A DNA stretch of 64,000 bases from Fangia hongkongensis FSC776 = DSM 21703 (GTDB lineage: Bacteria > Pseudomonadota > Gammaproteobacteria > Francisellales > Francisellaceae): positions 34,991 through 98,990 of the forward strand of contig NZ_KB902241.1 of assembly GCF_000379445.1 (NCBI RefSeq). The letters are read 5' to 3'. Shown here piece by piece: positions 1 to 8,751 of the stretch. Within the stretch, counting starts at the first letter, position 1, and each line of letters starts with the position of its first letter. The translations under genes were made by a program, and so were the position numbers. The notes below the pieces were generated by a model, which was given only the letters and a program-made list of their open reading frames with translations, was not told the origin of the DNA and did not search any database.

Positions 1-117
1 ATGCGGCAATGCCCGATCTAAAATCACATACATCGAGTAGTTTAAATAGGCTTTACGTGTAAACTCACTAATGGTCTGTTTTTCATTATTTTCAAATGAC
101 AGATTAATTTGATCCAT
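1..117 (-). CDS. parC: DNA topoisomerase IV subunit A, N-terminal fragment
   Basis: Only the first 39 codons lie in the window; the gene continues off the left edge. The minus strand from the ATG at 117 reads MDQINLSFENNEKQ and then a stretch with KAYLNYSMYVILDRALPH. This is the typical start of ParC, where it precedes the GDGLKPVQRR segment, and it differs from the GyrA N-terminus encoded in full at 14108-16711. ParC is the DNA-cleaving subunit that decatenates chromosomes with ParE. The upstream sequence has only a weak purine-rich stretch (AAAGA about 7 bases before the ATG). The identification rests on 39 residues, but they are highly conserved in the family. Confidence 0.85.
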   Translation of the reverse strand, partial: MDQINLSFENNEKQTISEFTRKAYLNYSMYVILDRALPH

Positions 118-268
118 ATGCTATATCTTTAATGTCTGGTGATGGTTGTAATATAGATTTAATATCAATTATGATACGTATATATCTCATTATAACCTGA
201 ATTTAACATTAAAGAGCATAAATATTTTTGCTCAGTTCGGCACTAAGCTGTTTTCAATTAGTTTGAGA

Positions 269-1123
269 CTAAGCTGCTCCAGCACTTAGCATCATAGCTT
301 CCCGCTCACGCTCACGCATTCGCCGTCTAATCTCTTGTTCAAGCGAGCCAGCTCCATGCCTTCTTTCATATACCTTCTCATCCTCTTTAGGTTTACGAAG
401 CGCCTGTATTAGCTCCCCTCTACTCAACGCTGCACATTCATAAATTGGTCCACAAAGCCAAAATAAAGAAGTTGCCCCCTGTAATGGAAGCCTAAATAAA
501 CTTACTGCATAACACTTCTCTTTACTCATACATAGATATATATCCGGTTTGCTACTTCCAGACAGTCCCCACTTGGTTGAAAATTGGATAAGATCACTAG
601 GATCTACGGCGACACCGGGATTAAACCCCTGAACTTCCTGTGAAGCCACTTCTCCACTTGTAAGAAATGCACAAAACTTATCTTTCACCATGCGATTATC
701 AATGGGGTTTGTAGCTGCAGTCCCAATATGTGCGCATGACCAATTATCGTAACCTGCAGCTTTAAAACGTACAATTTGGCAACCAGACATAGGCCCAGAA
801 AGAACCCAATCACCGCCATGGAGATTGTTATATTTAGCTGTTTCTCCAGGAATGTAATCCAGCCACTTAAAGACTTTCTCATCTTTAGAGGCAGCACGAG
901 TAGCAATCAAATAGAGTATCTGCAAAAGCTTCTTACAGCACCCATTATCCATCAGCACTGGGTAGTGATGATTTGTTGCAGGGGTGATAACGGCTGAAGA
1001 CTCCGGATTAGAAGGCACAATTTCCCCACTTCTTATACTTCCAATATTATCCGCTTGCCCTATTTCTATTGCACCAGCATCCCAGTGATACACCCATCCT
1101 GTTTTAAAAAAATCCATACCCAT
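269..1123 (-). CDS. Unknown protein with a CNF/BLF1-like SGC...H signature
   Basis: A 284-residue protein not recognised from any housekeeping family. The ATG at 1123 has AAGGA four bases upstream. There is no signal peptide or membrane segment. Around residues 104-134 it reads GDWVLSGPMSGC, then a hydrophobic strand, then CAHIG, placing Cys115 and His132 17 residues apart. Known glutamine-deamidating toxins (CNF1, Burkholderia BLF1) use an LSGC cysteine followed by a histidine on the next strand about 12-15 residues later, so the match is suggestive only. The last 30 residues are strongly charged (RRRMREREREAMM), which could be a secretion tail or simply a helix. It lies downstream of carA on the same strand after a 227-base gap. 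It may be an effector or toxin, or unrelated. Confidence 0.6.
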   Translation of the reverse strand: MGMDFFKTGWVYHWDAGAIEIGQADNIGSIRSGEIVPSNPESSAVITPATNHHYPVLMDNGCCKKLLQILYLIATRAASKDEKVFKWLDYIPGETAKYNNLHGGDWVLSGPMSGCQIVRFKAAGYDNWSCAHIGTAATNPIDNRMVKDKFCAFLTSGEVASQEVQGFNPGVAVDPSDLIQFSTKWGLSGSSKPDIYLCMSKEKCYAVSLFRLPLQGATSLFWLCGPIYECAALSRGELIQALRKPKEDEKVYERRHGAGSLEQEIRRRMREREREAMMLSAGAA

Positions 1124-1350
1124 TCTATCCTTATATTTAAATACAGTATTACAGTGCAGCCTAATGATTTATACTTGATGTCGTCTTCCTTAACCTTATT
1201 TTGACTTAACTCAAACTAAGATAAGACTTCCTTTTCATTTGCTGTCCCTATTCGCTTGGCGATTTAGCTATACTAAATATGCATCATGCCTGCCAAAACG
1301 GAGGTTATTATATACACTTTATTTAAATAATGTGAGGATTATTTATAACT

Positions 1351-2403
1351 TTATAGTTGCTCGACAAATCGATCAAAAAGCCATACGGTATCGACAGGAC
1401 CGGGACCTGCCTCTGGGTGGAATTGTACAGAGGAGTAAGGCTTTGTCTTATGTTTCAAACCTTGCACTGTATTATCATTAAGGTTTCTAAACCACACCTC
1501 CCAATCTGTTGGAATACTTTGCTCATCAACAGCAAAGCCATGATTCTGCGAGGTCAAATAACTTCTGTCCGTTCCTTCTAATAAACAAGGATGATTCTGC
1601 GCACGATGGCCAAACTTTAACTTATAAGTTTTAGCCCCTATCGACATTCCCATAATCTGCGCCCCTAAGCAAATACCAAAGACTGGCTTTTCAGGATGTT
1701 GTTGCATTGATTTCTGGAGAATATCCGCTGTTTTATTGCAGCGTAACGGATCGCCTGGGCCATTTGAAATAAAAACACCGTCATATTCCTCAGCAGTATA
1801 ATCATAATCATGTGGAACACGTTTAATACTAATATCATCATATGCACAAAGATAGCGCCAAATATTGGCCTTCATGCCACAGTCAACTGCAATGAGTTTT
1901 TTCTTACCCTTTCCAACCTCCAAAGGCTTATCAACACTTACCTCAGGGATTAAATCAAGTTCACTGATATCAGGGTAGCTCTTTGGCATATCTTTACCAA
2001 TTACAATGGCGCCAGCAACAACACCGTGATGGCGCAGCACTTTTGTTAAGGCACGCGTATCGATATCAGCAATAATTGGCGTATTGTATTTCTGACACCA
2101 ATCTTTAAGCGAGCTTTCACCTTGTGCTCTAGCGTAAAATGGCGCAAGCTCTGAAACAATAATACCCGCAGCATGAATGCGATCTGACTCCCAGTGATTT
2201 TGGCTTTCCACACCATAATTACCAATCATTGGGTAGGTGAAGCAGACAATCTGTCCTTTATATGAAGGATCTGTCAGCACTTCTGTATAACCAACCATCC
2301 CCGTATTAAATACGATTTCACCAAAATTAATTCCCTTAACCCAAGAAGGGGACTTCCCTTCAAATACTTCTCCTGTTTTTAAAACTAGCTTTGCCGGTAC
2401 CAT
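1351..2403 (-). CDS. carA: Carbamoyl-phosphate synthase small subunit
   Basis: Glutaminase subunit that hydrolyses glutamine and passes ammonia to CarB for carbamoyl phosphate, the precursor of pyrimidines and arginine. The N-terminal CPSase_sm domain (GEIVFNTGMVGYTEVLTDPSY, split here around residues 28-48) is followed by a class I glutamine amidotransferase domain. That domain has the nucleophile in FGICLGAQ (Cys about 245) and the His/Glu pair in QFHPEAGPGP (about 329/331). At 350 residues it is slightly shorter than the usual ~380. The ATG at 2403 is preferred: an AGAG lies 11 bases upstream and the product aligns from VPAKLVL. An in-frame GTG at 2415 has no usable ribosome site. CarB is not adjacent; the next gene is an unknown protein. 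Confidence 0.95.
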   Translation of the reverse strand: MVPAKLVLKTGEVFEGKSPSWVKGINFGEIVFNTGMVGYTEVLTDPSYKGQIVCFTYPMIGNYGVESQNHWESDRIHAAGIIVSELAPFYARAQGESSLKDWCQKYNTPIIADIDTRALTKVLRHHGVVAGAIVIGKDMPKSYPDISELDLIPEVSVDKPLEVGKGKKKLIAVDCGMKANIWRYLCAYDDISIKRVPHDYDYTAEEYDGVFISNGPGDPLRCNKTADILQKSMQQHPEKPVFGICLGAQIMGMSIGAKTYKLKFGHRAQNHPCLLEGTDRSYLTSQNHGFAVDEQSIPTDWEVWFRNLNDNTVQGLKHKTKPYSSVQFHPEAGPGPVDTVWLFDRFVEQL

Positions 2404-2465
2404 GAAAAAAATCACTCTGTTGAAGTTGACCTATTCTAAAGTAAGGGCATCAAATTTGCAAATAT

Positions 2466-3989
2466 CTAGTGCTCCATACTAACAGCGGTATTTTTTGGCT
2501 TTTTCAGCATAAAAATAAAAGGAATTGCAACCAGCAAAAGAAGATAAGACAAATAAGACACATCATCAAATGCAATGATATTCGCCTGCGGCAAAATCAA
2601 TTTTACAACCTCAGCTAAAGTATGTGGATCCTCTGCACTCCAGCTCATATGCTGAAGCCACATATGATAATCAGGGTTCATTGTATTTATCTTTTGTATC
2701 ATACTATGCCATGCGACCTGTGCTTGCTGTGTCAGTACAGTCACCATCACAGAAGTGCCCACAGAGGTGCCTAAATTTCTAAAGAAACTAAACATCCCAC
2801 TGCCTTCAGCTAATGCCGCTGGTGCCAATGTCTGTAAGGCCATCGTTGAAACAGGAACAAAGAAAAACCCCATACCAATCCCTTGAACAATACCAGGATA
2901 AGTTAAATTCCAAGGATCTGACATTAAAGGCACGCCTGCATACAGGTAATTACCATATGCTGTAATCAGAATCCCCAATAAAATAATAAGCCTTAAGTCT
3001 ATCTTCTTTGCCAAAGGTGTGACAAACACCATCGCAATAGCAGCTGCAATACCTCTTGGTGCCATTAATTCACCAGAGAGGGAAGCAGAGTAGTTCATAT
3101 AGCCTTGCATAATAAGTGGCTGTACCGTCATCATACCAAAAATGCCCGCAGTATATAGCACCAATAAAATACAGGAGGCCGCATAATTTCTATCTTGAAA
3201 TAAATGAAGGTTCAAAATATTTCTAGGTGTTATCCAACCGCGTACAATAAAAATAATGCCAGCAATGATCCACGTTAATAAGAGACCCAAGATAAAGTGC
3301 GAGCTCAACCAACCATCTGTGTTGCCTCGATCAAGGAAAATTTGTAGCGTTGATATCGTAATGACCAATAGCGCTAGACCTATCCAATCTATCTTCACTT
3401 TTTCACGTTTGGTCTCCGTGATAAATAACAGTGTCATTAATATCGCTAATAAACACACTGGAATGTTGATATAAAAAATCCAGCGCCAATTCATCCAGTC
3501 TGTGATATAGCCACCCAGTGTTGGCCCTAATACAGGCGCAGCCATAATGCCAATACCCCATACTGCCATTGCCTTGACTTGCTCTTTTGGTGGAAATGTA
3601 TCTCGCAGCACATATTGAGACAGAGGCACTAAAGAGGCTCCAAAAATCCCTTGCATAATACGAAAAAAGACCATTTGGTCTAAAGATGTAGACAATCCAC
3701 ATAACATCGAAAAGATTAAAAAGCCGACGATGTTAATTAATAAAAGGCGCTTGCGTCCAAAAATACGCACAAAAAAGCCCGTAAGTGGCATACAAATTGC
3801 TGCTGAGACAATATAAGAAGTAACAACCCAAGAGATTTCATCTGTACTTGCCCCCAAGGAGCCCGCCATATCTTTTAAGGCCACATTGACAATCGTTGTA
3901 TCAATAATTTCAATCATAGCCGAAAGCATGACGGTAATGGTAATCAACCACTTTGCAGCGGTTGATATTGTATGGTGTTTTTCAGACAT
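2466..3989 (-). CDS. DHA2-family multidrug efflux MFS transporter
   Basis: A 507-residue inner-membrane drug:H+ antiporter of the EmrB/QacA (14-helix) type. Visible hallmarks are the helix-1 motif around IEIIDTTIVNVALKDMAGS, the loop 2-3 motif FVRIFGRKRLL (a variant of GxLaDrxGrkxxl), and motif C in helix 5 (GIMAAPVLGPTLGGYITDW). Hydrophobic segments continue to near the C-terminus. EmrB normally pairs with a periplasmic adaptor EmrA, but no HlyD/EmrA-like gene is next to it, so the adaptor may be elsewhere or absent. It lies 62 bases upstream of carA on the same strand with no obvious link in function. Substrate cannot be told from sequence. Confidence 0.9.
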   Translation of the reverse strand: MSEKHHTISTAAKWLITITVMLSAMIEIIDTTIVNVALKDMAGSLGASTDEISWVVTSYIVSAAICMPLTGFFVRIFGRKRLLLINIVGFLIFSMLCGLSTSLDQMVFFRIMQGIFGASLVPLSQYVLRDTFPPKEQVKAMAVWGIGIMAAPVLGPTLGGYITDWMNWRWIFYINIPVCLLAILMTLLFITETKREKVKIDWIGLALLVITISTLQIFLDRGNTDGWLSSHFILGLLLTWIIAGIIFIVRGWITPRNILNLHLFQDRNYAASCILLVLYTAGIFGMMTVQPLIMQGYMNYSASLSGELMAPRGIAAAIAMVFVTPLAKKIDLRLIILLGILITAYGNYLYAGVPLMSDPWNLTYPGIVQGIGMGFFFVPVSTMALQTLAPAALAEGSGMFSFFRNLGTSVGTSVMVTVLTQQAQVAWHSMIQKINTMNPDYHMWLQHMSWSAEDPHTLAEVVKLILPQANIIAFDDVSYLSYLLLLVAIPFIFMLKKPKNTAVSMEH

Positions 3990-4056
3990 TCACTGTCAAT
4001 CGGTCAAGAATAATGAGGCTATTTTAGCCTGATTTAATGTTATTGAATAGCCTGAA

Positions 4057-4719
4057 TCATTTCGGCGTTATTTTTGCCTCTTTTTTCAATCTACGGCGAC
4101 GCTTAATGAGCTCAATAATCGCAGGCGTGATAGAAACAATAATAACTGCCAAGACAAGATAGCTAAAATGCTCACGCATAAATGGAATATTACTAAAGAA
4201 GTAGCCGATATAGACTAAAGAGCCAACCCATACAAATGCAGCAATCACACTTAGGATCATAAATCGCCTGTAAGGCATTTCTCCCATGCCCGCTGCAAAC
4301 GGGGTAAAGGTGCGCACAATCGGCACAAAACGTGCAATAATAATCGCTTTAGCACCATATTTTTCAAAGAATTGGTGCGTTTTTTCAAGGTGCGAAGTCT
4401 TGAGGATTTTCGCATCAGGTTTAAAGAGCTTCTCGCCAAATAAATGCCCAATCCAATAGTTACAGTTATCCCCTAATATCGCCGCAAAAGCCAACACAAA
4501 GATCATTAAATGAACATTTAAATTTGTGGTTGCTGTGACAATACCGACTGCAAAAAGAAGGGAATCTCCCGGCAAAAAAGGCATGACAACCAAACCTGTT
4601 TCACAAAAGATAATCAGAAATAAAAAGGCATATGTCCACAAACCAAAGGTATTGACCAATGTATTCATATGTACATTTAAGTGAAGTACAAAATCAATCA
4701 GATATTGTATTGTGTCCAT
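4057..4719 (-). CDS. dedA: DedA-family membrane protein
   Basis: A 220-residue multi-span inner-membrane protein of the DedA/SNARE-associated family. The N-terminus MDTIQYLIDFVLHLNVHMN and the segment FCETGLVVMPFLPGDSLLF resemble Escherichia coli DedA itself more than YqjA or YohD. The FARFVPIVRTFTPFAAG-like segment near residue 130 is the conserved re-entrant region. Some DedA members are known to flip undecaprenyl phosphate or phosphatidylethanolamine and to support membrane energisation; which activity applies here cannot be told. The C-terminus is basic (KRRRRLKKEAK), as expected for a cytoplasmic tail. It stands alone between the efflux gene and a small unknown gene. Confidence 0.9.
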   Translation of the reverse strand: MDTIQYLIDFVLHLNVHMNTLVNTFGLWTYAFLFLIIFCETGLVVMPFLPGDSLLFAVGIVTATTNLNVHLMIFVLAFAAILGDNCNYWIGHLFGEKLFKPDAKILKTSHLEKTHQFFEKYGAKAIIIARFVPIVRTFTPFAAGMGEMPYRRFMILSVIAAFVWVGSLVYIGYFFSNIPFMREHFSYLVLAVIIVSITPAIIELIKRRRRLKKEAKITPK

Positions 4720-4842
4720 CTGGTCTATATATCATTTTTAAAGTTGCCACATTATAGCGAGAGTTTGCTGATCTGGCTATCTGCAATAAAGCATAAAGGG
4801 GTGATTGAACTTGATATGGCTTGTTATGAAGTATTCTGACTG

Positions 4843-5148
4843 CTATACAAACTTCTCAGTGGGCCATTTATGATACAGTATATTATATCGATCAATGCGT
4901 GCTGCTTTAAGATGTTTCCTATAACGATCCAAATAGAGTTTAACCGCTGGTGGTGGCGCATCGCTTTGCAGGCGAATATGATATAAGCGGCACCATTTTT
5001 TTACTGTTACAACTTTGCAGCCAATAATTTCAGACACATTTTGATAACTTAAATTTTGCGCTGAAAAATCTGATAACACACTTTGTGCCGAACGGTGGTA
5101 CACAGCCTGTATTTTATTGGGCAAACTATCTTGATATTGATTGGCCAT
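4843..5148 (-). CDS. Small putative helix-turn-helix protein, unknown
   Basis: A 101-residue protein of unknown function. The region around residues 26-57 (LSDFSAQNLSYQNVSEIIGC and onward to VTVKKWCRLYHI) has the spacing of a helix-turn-helix: a helix, a glycine turn at IIGC, then a basic recognition-like helix. This resembles the small DNA-binding domains of some phage and transposase proteins. The C-terminal half is rich in Arg, Lys and Tyr. There is no signal peptide. The gene stands alone, flanked by about 120 and 240 bases of AT-rich DNA. It could be a small regulator or the remnant of a mobile-element gene. Confidence 0.55.
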   Translation of the reverse strand: MANQYQDSLPNKIQAVYHRSAQSVLSDFSAQNLSYQNVSEIIGCKVVTVKKWCRLYHIRLQSDAPPPAVKLYLDRYRKHLKAARIDRYNILYHKWPTEKFV

Positions 5149-5390
5149 TGCACATACCTCTACATTTATCCTCGAGTCAACAAATACTCTAGAACATTCC
5201 TTTATAGTAATTTATCTACAAAACAAAGCTACTATATATCCTAGACGCACATTCCATAACTTAATATTATGAAAACTTATCACTCAGAAATATTATCTTA
5301 TTTATGCAAGTACATATGTAAGAGATACGCCATAAGGTATGTACGAGATTTAATTTAAAATATAGCGACAATTTGACTATTTACAACAAA

Positions 5391-6749
5391 TTATAGGTAA
5401 ATATTCTCCAATGATGCTGTGCGCTTTCTTATATCTTCTGTAAGTAAATCCGTCTGTAAAATATCATAAGATGCACGAACGCCACTTAAAAAGGCACCAT
5501 GTACTGTTGAGGGAAAATAGCGAGAAGTCGCCTCGCCTGCAAAAAATACCTTATTATCAATTGCATCTGCAAGCACCTCTCTTTGCTCCACATTTACACC
5601 AACAGGCAAATACGAGTACGAGCCATAGCTTGTGTTATCTTTTGACCACCTAGTAATGTATACATCAACTGGTTTAGGCACCTTGCCATACATATTTTTA
5701 AGCGGCTCAATAATCTTCTCAATCAGCGCCTCATCTGTTAACGCTTCATATTCTTTTGCCATCTCTCCTGCGGTAAATGCTACCAAAATAGGTTTTTGAG
5801 TTAGTGGATATAGATTTATCATCTCCCTTGCAATTTGATGGTCATTAGATAAACAGGCAATACTTTGTGCATTTTCATCCCAAAATACATGATCAAAAGC
5901 CAAATAAATCTTATCCAAAACGCCCATTTTTAACACTTGCAGTGCTTCTCTTTTCTCCACAGGAAGGTAAGGATCAAAGCTGATATCTCCTCGTTTTAAG
6001 ACTCCTAACGGCGCGGTAACAAGCACATAATTACTAGTGTACTGCCTATCTTTAGTCATCACTTGAACCATATCCCCACTGTAATCAATCTGCTGGACTT
6101 TTTGATTTAACTCAATCTTAACGCCTTCTGCTAGCAAATAAACAATTTGTGCATACCCCTTAGGAAAAAGCCTGTCATGACCAGCAAAGTCATGATCTGC
6201 GTGATAACTCTCAGCAGAAAGATCATCTGCCTCGGTTGCGTATTCATATAAAATAAGCGTATCGACAATATACTCAAGTTGCTTGATACTATTGCTTTTG
6301 AGCACTCTTTTCTCAATAAAGTCATTTTTTAATGACTCAATAGAACACAGATGCATATTTGTTTTTTTAGTTGTACTGCTTAAAAAGTCTAAAAAATCCG
6401 CCATCAAGTTAGCAATTTCAAGCTTCTGTTCTCGATTCAGTCGCTTGAAGTCTTTATCAAAAATATCTCGCTTAATAATATTATTGGGGGAAGAACCACA
6501 CATCTGGGAGCGTTTTGTTTCAACATCATGCTTCATGGCCAAACGGGTAATTGGGTTTTCCTCAATCCCATGAATCCAAGAGGCACCTAAATCAACCGTT
6601 GCTCCAGCAAAGTGAATACTATGGATGCGCCCTCCTAATCGATCTTTTGCCTCAAGCACCAATACATCAAACCCATTTAAACTTAAATTCCTTGCCGCTG
6701 ACAATCCAGCGATTCCACCACCAACGATAATCACATCATATTGCTGCAT
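5391..6749 (-). CDS. Flavin-containing amine oxidase family protein
   Basis: A 452-residue FAD-dependent oxidoreductase of the monoamine/polyamine oxidase superfamily. The N-terminal dinucleotide-binding motif VIIVGGGIAGLSAA is followed by VLEAKDRLGGRIHS and DLGASWIHG, the family's substrate-entry signature. The C-terminal FAD motif is FFAGEATSRYFPSTVHGAFLSG. Plant-type polyamine oxidases and LSD1 share this layout; the substrate is not readable here. The ATG at 6749 has AAGGG five bases upstream and is preferred over an in-frame GTG at 6770, which would add MYRKRVC. No signal peptide is visible, so the enzyme should be cytoplasmic. It diverges from the secreted TIM-barrel gene at 6939. Confidence 0.9.
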   Translation of the reverse strand: MQQYDVIIVGGGIAGLSAARNLSLNGFDVLVLEAKDRLGGRIHSIHFAGATVDLGASWIHGIEENPITRLAMKHDVETKRSQMCGSSPNNIIKRDIFDKDFKRLNREQKLEIANLMADFLDFLSSTTKKTNMHLCSIESLKNDFIEKRVLKSNSIKQLEYIVDTLILYEYATEADDLSAESYHADHDFAGHDRLFPKGYAQIVYLLAEGVKIELNQKVQQIDYSGDMVQVMTKDRQYTSNYVLVTAPLGVLKRGDISFDPYLPVEKREALQVLKMGVLDKIYLAFDHVFWDENAQSIACLSNDHQIAREMINLYPLTQKPILVAFTAGEMAKEYEALTDEALIEKIIEPLKNMYGKVPKPVDVYITRWSKDNTSYGSYSYLPVGVNVEQREVLADAIDNKVFFAGEATSRYFPSTVHGAFLSGVRASYDILQTDLLTEDIRKRTASLENIYL

Positions 6750-6916
6750 ACAAACCCTTTTGCGATACACATCACTACACTATCAAGCATAAAGTATTTC
6801 TTTGCTATCGGCGAATCATTTTCCAAATAAGCACAATTATACTTTTATTTATTTGGGTTCCATTTGAAATTTTGATACCATTTTCTCTAGCGATTACTAT
6901 TGCATGTTACACTTAG

Positions 6917-6922
6917 TATACT
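6917..6922 (+). promoter_or_regulatory. Probable -10 box for the 6939 gene
   Basis: TATACT lies 16 bases before the GGGGGAGAG ribosome-binding site at 6926-6934, implying a very short leader. No good -35 box is visible, so this is tentative. The leader CTTTCGGGGGAGA (6921-6933) closely resembles the leader of ocd on the other strand (34347 to 34334). Confidence 0.35.
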
Positions 6923-6938
6923 TTCGGGGGAGAGAACA

Positions 6939-7934
6939 ATGAAAAGACTTGTCTTACTATGCCTTAGCATTATATGCATACAAAATGCCGTGGCATCAAA
7001 CAATAGTCCACAGATCTATCTTTTTCTTGGCGGTGACAGCCCATGCAAGCATTTACAAATTTTAAACCATCCAGAAATTACCGGTGCGCAAGTTATTTAT
7101 AACTGGAAGCGTCTAGAACCCCAAAAAGACACCTACAACTTTGAAGGCATTTCAAAAGACTTACAATGTTTAGACAACATTCATAAAAAGCTTTTTATTC
7201 AACTGCAAGATCGCTCTTTTTCTCCCGAAAACATCCCCGTTCCAAAGTATTTACAAACAGATGAATATCACAACGGCATTGCCAAGCAAACTGATAACCC
7301 CGGTGAAAACAAGCCACAAACAACAGGCTGGGTAACAAAGCAGTGGCAGCCAAGAGTACAAGCGCGTTTCCAAAAACTCATTGCAGAGCTTGGAAAACAT
7401 TTTGATGGCAAAATCTCTGGCATTAATCTACCTGAAACTGCCATTGATACAGACCATCAAACAAACGCTTTTTGCCAAGCTTATTTTAACTCTATCTTAA
7501 GCAATATGAGCGCCTTGAAAAAAGCCTTTCCCAATAGTTACGCTGTCCAATATGTGAATTTTATCCCATGTGAGTGGAATAATAGTGAGCACTATATGTC
7601 GAGACTATTTAGTTATGCAATCAAACATCATATTGGCCTTGGAAACCCTGACACCGTTCCGTATCGAAAAGCGCAAATGAAAAATAGCTACCCATTTTTT
7701 CATCGTTACCATAAGGCGCTTTCTGTTGTGAGCATTGCAATTCAGTCACCTGATTATACTTATACCAACCCCAAAACAGGCAAAAAGTTTACCGTCGCTG
7801 AATTATATAATTTTTCTAAGAACTATCTTGGCGTAAATATTATCTTTTGGAACATTCAAGAACCTGAGTACAGCCAGAAAGTACTCCCTTTTTTGCAACG
7901 TGAAATTCATTCTCAAAGAAAACAATCCTCTTGA
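6939..7934 (+). CDS. Secreted TIM-barrel, glycoside-hydrolase-like protein
   Basis: A 331-residue exported protein. The start is the ATG at 6939 with a strong GGGGGAGAG site. The first ~20 residues (MKRLVLLCLSIICIQNAVAS) form a signal peptide with an AVA-S cleavage site. After it comes IYLFLGGDSPC and then the segment YNWKRLEPQKDTYNFEG, typical of clan-A (beta/alpha)8 glycosidases, where a conserved Trp and Arg open the second barrel strand. A glutamate in SGINLPETA (about residue 168) and another in IIFWNIQEPEY near the C-terminus sit where acid/base and nucleophile could be. No specific GH family is recognised. It could act on host or environmental glycans, or be a non-catalytic relative. 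Confidence 0.7.
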   Translation: MKRLVLLCLSIICIQNAVASNNSPQIYLFLGGDSPCKHLQILNHPEITGAQVIYNWKRLEPQKDTYNFEGISKDLQCLDNIHKKLFIQLQDRSFSPENIPVPKYLQTDEYHNGIAKQTDNPGENKPQTTGWVTKQWQPRVQARFQKLIAELGKHFDGKISGINLPETAIDTDHQTNAFCQAYFNSILSNMSALKKAFPNSYAVQYVNFIPCEWNNSEHYMSRLFSYAIKHHIGLGNPDTVPYRKAQMKNSYPFFHRYHKALSVVSIAIQSPDYTYTNPKTGKKFTVAELYNFSKNYLGVNIIFWNIQEPEYSQKVLPFLQREIHSQRKQSS

Positions 7935-8003
7935 GATTTACAACATAACACTCTACCATAGCGCTTTTAGATGATTGTTAATATAACAGCCTAATACAGT
8001 AAT

Positions 8004-8693
8004 ATGAGTGATATAGAGAAAAAACATCTTCGAACAGTCAAAAGTTTTGTCAAACGCGCTGGGCGCATGACTCAACGTCAAACAAATGCACTTGAGAAGC
8101 ATGCTGATAGCTATTTAATTCCTTATCAGCCACAAAAGCTAGCGCTAGAGCGCATTTTTGAAACAACACAAAATATCGTCCTTGAAATTGGCTTTGGCAT
8201 GGGAACAAGCTTGATTGAAATGGCAAAAAACAACCCACATATCAATTATCTTGGTCTTGAAGTACATGAACCTGGTGTTGGCAATATACTTGATTTAATC
8301 CATCAGGAAAAACTGACCAATCTAAAGGTGGTGATGCATGATGCCGTTGAGGTTTTAAAATATAACATTGCACCTCAGTCACTTCAAGGCATCCAGATAT
8401 TTTTCCCAGACCCTTGGCATAAAAAGCGCCACCATAAGCGCCGCCTTGTTAACCCTGAGTTTATTACTATTATGTCAAATGCACTCGCCAAAGGTGGATT
8501 TATTCACTTTGCCTCTGACTGGCAGCCGTATGCCGAGGAAGTTTTGGCGCTTTTCACAAACGCTCCCGAGCTCATAAATCAGTTTACCAATTTTGCCCCA
8601 AGACCAGAAACAAGACCACTCACTAAATTTGAAAAGCGTGGACAAAATCTTGAGCACCCTATTAAAGATATAATATTCACTAAAATAGATTAG
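8004..8693 (+). CDS. trmB: tRNA (guanine46-N7)-methyltransferase
   Basis: A 229-residue SAM-dependent enzyme that makes m7G46 in the variable loop of tRNAs. Family signatures visible: the SAM-binding strand VLEIGFGMGTSLIEMA (about residue 55), NYLGLEVHEPGVG, the catalytic FPDPWHKKRHHKRRLV (about residue 135), and a C-terminal RPETRPLTKFEKRG recognition block. Length matches the E. coli protein. The ribosome site is weak. It follows the secreted TIM-barrel gene by 69 bases on the same strand and may share its transcript, but the functions are unrelated. It ends facing an unknown gene on the minus strand. Confidence 0.96.
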   Translation: MSDIEKKHLRTVKSFVKRAGRMTQRQTNALEKHADSYLIPYQPQKLALERIFETTQNIVLEIGFGMGTSLIEMAKNNPHINYLGLEVHEPGVGNILDLIHQEKLTNLKVVMHDAVEVLKYNIAPQSLQGIQIFFPDPWHKKRHHKRRLVNPEFITIMSNALAKGGFIHFASDWQPYAEEVLALFTNAPELINQFTNFAPRPETRPLTKFEKRGQNLEHPIKDIIFTKID

Positions 8694-8751
8694 CTCTACA
8701 ATTCAATTAAATAGTCAGTTGATCTGCTCCAGATTTCACTTCAAAACTCGT

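Noticed and set aside
2466..3989. MFS gene as part of an EmrAB-TolC operon
   Set aside because: No HlyD-type adaptor or TolC gene lies beside it.
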